From NCBI GenBank assembly GCA_964523375.1, contig CAZFYG010000019.1, forward strand, positions 1 to 15,541: DNA of 15,541 nt. Reading direction: 5' to 3'. Shown one piece after another: positions 14,232 to 15,541 of the stretch (its first letter is position 1; every line of letters begins with the position of its first letter). The notes beneath the pieces were generated by a model. That model had not been told where the DNA came from and did not search any database. It saw nothing but the letters and a program-made list of their open reading frames with translations. The DNA is from CAJQGY01 sp964523375 (GTDB lineage Bacteria > Pseudomonadota > Gammaproteobacteria > Magnimaribacterales > D2472). The position numbers and the translations under genes are program-made.

Positions 14232-14963
14232 CTATAGGATATCCTTTGTTAACAATTCTTCCAAGAGTTTTTTTTGTTTATTTGTCAATTTTACATCATT
14301 TAATAGTTCGGGTCTTCTTAAATAAGTTTGAATTAAAGAGTTTTTTGCCCTCCACTCTTTAATTTCATTATGATTTCCAGATAAAAGAACATCTGGTACA
14401 GTCATATCTTCAAATACCTCGGGTCTTGTGTATGAATGCCCTTTCAACAAACCATTTGAAAATGTATCTTTAGTTAATGAATTTTTATTACCAACTGTTC
14501 CAGGAATAACTCTTATAATTGCATCTATAGCGCATAAAGCTGCTGCCTCTCCTCCATTAAGAATAAAATCACCCAAAGAAATTTCTTCGTCTACATATTT
14601 ATCGATAAATCTTTGATCAATACCTTCATATCTTCCGCATATAAATGTAATATTTTCTTCCCTGGCTAAATTTTCGACTTTTTCTTGATTAAGCTTAGAT
14701 CCTTGTGGTGAGAAATTAATTATACGGCCTCTATTTTTCTTCGGTATTTCTTTAAGAGTTTTTGCTAGCGGCCCTGCCATCATTAACATGCCTTCACCTC
14801 CTCCGTATGGCTTGGCATCGATTTGTCTATGCTTGTTAATTGAATTTTTTCTTATATCTAGGCAATTCAAATTCACATTACCAGTTGAGATTGATTGACC
14901 AACAAGACCATGATCAAAAAAAGAAAAAATTTCAGGAAAAATAGTTAATATATTAATATTCAT
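14232..14963 (-). CDS. trmD: tRNA (guanine-37-N1)-methyltransferase
   Basis: TrmD methylates G37 beside the anticodon using S-adenosylmethionine, preventing +1 frameshifts; it works as a homodimer with a trefoil-knot (SPOUT) fold. The 243 residues show NINILTIFPEIF at the start, KPYGGGEGMLM (51-61), FSPQGSKL (84-91), and the knot region ICGRYEGIDQRFIDKYVDEEISLGDFILNGGEAA (108-141). RVIPGTVGN (151-159) is followed by the catalytic aspartate D166 in KDTFSNGLL. The usual PHYTRP is GHSYTRP here, one residue longer or changed, and should be tolerated. It starts 4 bases after rimM with only a weak AAAAGA-like ribosome site, consistent with low expression of TrmD relative to ribosomal proteins in this operon in E. 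coli. Confidence 0.97.
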   Translation of the reverse strand: MNINILTIFPEIFSFFDHGLVGQSISTGNVNLNCLDIRKNSINKHRQIDAKPYGGGEGMLMMAGPLAKTLKEIPKKNRGRIINFSPQGSKLNQEKVENLAREENITFICGRYEGIDQRFIDKYVDEEISLGDFILNGGEAAALCAIDAIIRVIPGTVGNKNSLTKDTFSNGLLKGHSYTRPEVFEDMTVPDVLLSGNHNEIKEWRAKNSLIQTYLRRPELLNDVKLTNKQKKLLEELLTKDIL

Positions 14964-14967
14964 GGTA

Positions 14968-15501
14968 TTAAAAATCTTTTGGCCAATCGACCAAAATTTT
15001 TCTATTCTTTAAATCAATTTCAATTATAAAAATTTTTTTAACAAATGGTATTTGCCTTTTCTTTGAATCTACTGAGGAGTCTGATGGTGATATTTCTAAT
15101 AAATCATTTGAACCATAGTTTGAAATTTCTATAACATCGCCAAGCTCATCATTGTTATTGCAATCTAAAACGTGCATACCAATGAGATCATGCCAATAAA
15201 ATTCATCTTTCTCCAAGCTGGGGAGTTCAGATTTATTTATAAATAGTTTTAAATTTGTATAGCTCTTTAAAATATCAACGTTATCTATAGACGATATTTT
15301 CGATAAGAATTTGTTATTAAATTTTTTTATGTAAGCTATTTGAAGGTCTTTATGACCTTCAATAGAAATCGAAGTGTAATTGAGAATGTTGTCTTGAGGG
15401 TCGCAAAAAGAGTTTAAGAAAAACTCTCCAACTAACCCCCTAGATTTACCGATAGAACCAACACAAATTAGATTACTATCTAATTTATTTACTTTCATCA
15501 T
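14968..15501 (-). CDS. rimM: Ribosome maturation factor RimM
   Basis: RimM helps mature the 30S head, binding S19 near helices 31 and 33b of 16S rRNA. The 177 residues have the N-terminal beta-barrel (LICVGSIGKSRGLVGEFFLNSFCDP, about 10-35), the family ELPSLEKDEFYWHDLIGM segment around 100, and a PRC-barrel domain (LGDVIEISNYGSNDLLEI ... PFVKKIFIIEIDLKNRKILVDWPKDF). Two consecutive ATG codons (15501 and 15498) could start it; both lie inside the end of rpsP, which ends at 15485, so the overlap is 17 or 14 bases in another frame. No Shine-Dalgarno is visible, and a strong hairpin ends two bases before the first ATG. Translation probably depends on ribosomes coming from rpsP. Confidence 0.95.
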   Translation of the reverse strand: MMKVNKLDSNLICVGSIGKSRGLVGEFFLNSFCDPQDNILNYTSISIEGHKDLQIAYIKKFNNKFLSKISSIDNVDILKSYTNLKLFINKSELPSLEKDEFYWHDLIGMHVLDCNNNDELGDVIEISNYGSNDLLEISPSDSSVDSKKRQIPFVKKIFIIEIDLKNRKILVDWPKDF

Positions 15502-15541
15502 CTGAAGAATCTGTCTTTACAGATTCTTCTTCAGCAGGAGC
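15485..15541 (-). CDS. rpsP: 30S ribosomal protein S16, C-terminal end only
   Basis: Reading into the window from its right edge, an open frame encodes A-P-A-E-E-E-S-V-K-T-D-S-S-D-D-E-S-K and stops at TAA (15487-15485). The conserved S16 core is outside the window, so the identification rests on context: rpsP precedes rimM-trmD-rplS in nearly all gammaproteobacteria. The visible residues form an acidic tail not present in E. coli S16, but tails of this kind occur in S16 of various bacteria. The end of the gene also carries the hairpin that precedes rimM. Confidence 0.75.
   Translation of the reverse strand, partial: APAEEESVKTDSSDDESK
15504..15529 (-). promoter_or_regulatory. Perfect 11-bp hairpin immediately upstream of rimM
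   Basis: In the transcript, GAAGAATCTGT pairs perfectly with ACAGATTCTTC around a four-base AAAG loop. It lies in the last codons of rpsP and ends two bases before the first rimM ATG (15501). It has no trailing U-run, so it is not an intrinsic terminator. Its place fits a structure limiting access to the rimM start, opened by ribosomes finishing rpsP. The function is inferred. Confidence 0.6.

Noticed and set aside
15504..15529. The rpsP-rimM hairpin as an intrinsic transcription terminator
   Set aside because: No U-run follows the stem, it lies within coding sequence, and the operon clearly continues downstream.

Overview
The window reads as a compact, AT-rich (roughly one third G+C by eye) gammaproteobacterial chromosome segment. 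Support for this comes from a Pseudomonas-type NrdB tail, the gene order rpsP-rimM-trmD-rplS / xerD-dsbC / hom-thrC / prfB-lysS, an uncharacterised gammaproteobacterial protein family, and intergenic gaps of mostly 0-30 bases. A streamlined marine lineage such as SAR86 would fit, but that is inference from composition and compactness, not a database match.

Left part (1-2204, plus strand): the 3' part of nrdB (class Ia ribonucleotide reductase small subunit), a rho-independent terminator hairpin, a seven-helix HlyIII/YqfA-family membrane protein whose conserved N-terminus appears to be encoded by that same hairpin, and a glutathione S-transferase-like protein. The last meets, tail to tail with one base between stops, a minus-strand short-chain dehydrogenase (2206-3108) of the peroxisomal multifunctional-enzyme type. 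A 139-base AT-rich divergent region (3109-3247) with two dyads separates it from the next plus-strand group.

Middle part (3248-5741, plus strand): an AlkB-like 2-oxoglutarate/Fe(II) dioxygenase, an NAD-dependent malate dehydrogenase with an enlarged active-site loop, a protein with the signature C-terminus of an uncharacterised gammaproteobacterial family, and a small exported protein of unknown function. The last one's stop codon interlocks with that of lysS.

Right part (15541-5738, minus strand): one uninterrupted tight array, in transcription order rpsP (C-terminal end only), rimM, trmD, rplS, xerD, dsbC, alaC-like aminotransferase, hom, thrC, prfB, lysS. The largest gap is 22 bases, and most junctions abut or overlap, so it looks like a single operon of about 9.8 kb. 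It joins ribosome assembly and tRNA modification, chromosome dimer resolution, periplasmic disulfide isomerisation, alanine/threonine biosynthesis, translation termination and lysyl-tRNA charging. Ribosomal protein L19 has a strong ribosome-binding site and an unusual 52-residue acidic N-terminal extension. rimM starts immediately after a perfect 11-bp hairpin and has no visible Shine-Dalgarno, echoing the translational down-regulation known for rimM in E. coli. The RF2 gene lacks the usual autoregulatory frameshift.

I see no tRNA, rRNA, CRISPR array, insertion sequence or phage gene, and no novel multi-gene defence-type system. The most interesting material is in the compact, overlapping regulation: a coding terminator, the rimM hairpin, unshifted RF2, acidic ribosomal tails and the altered malate dehydrogenase loop.
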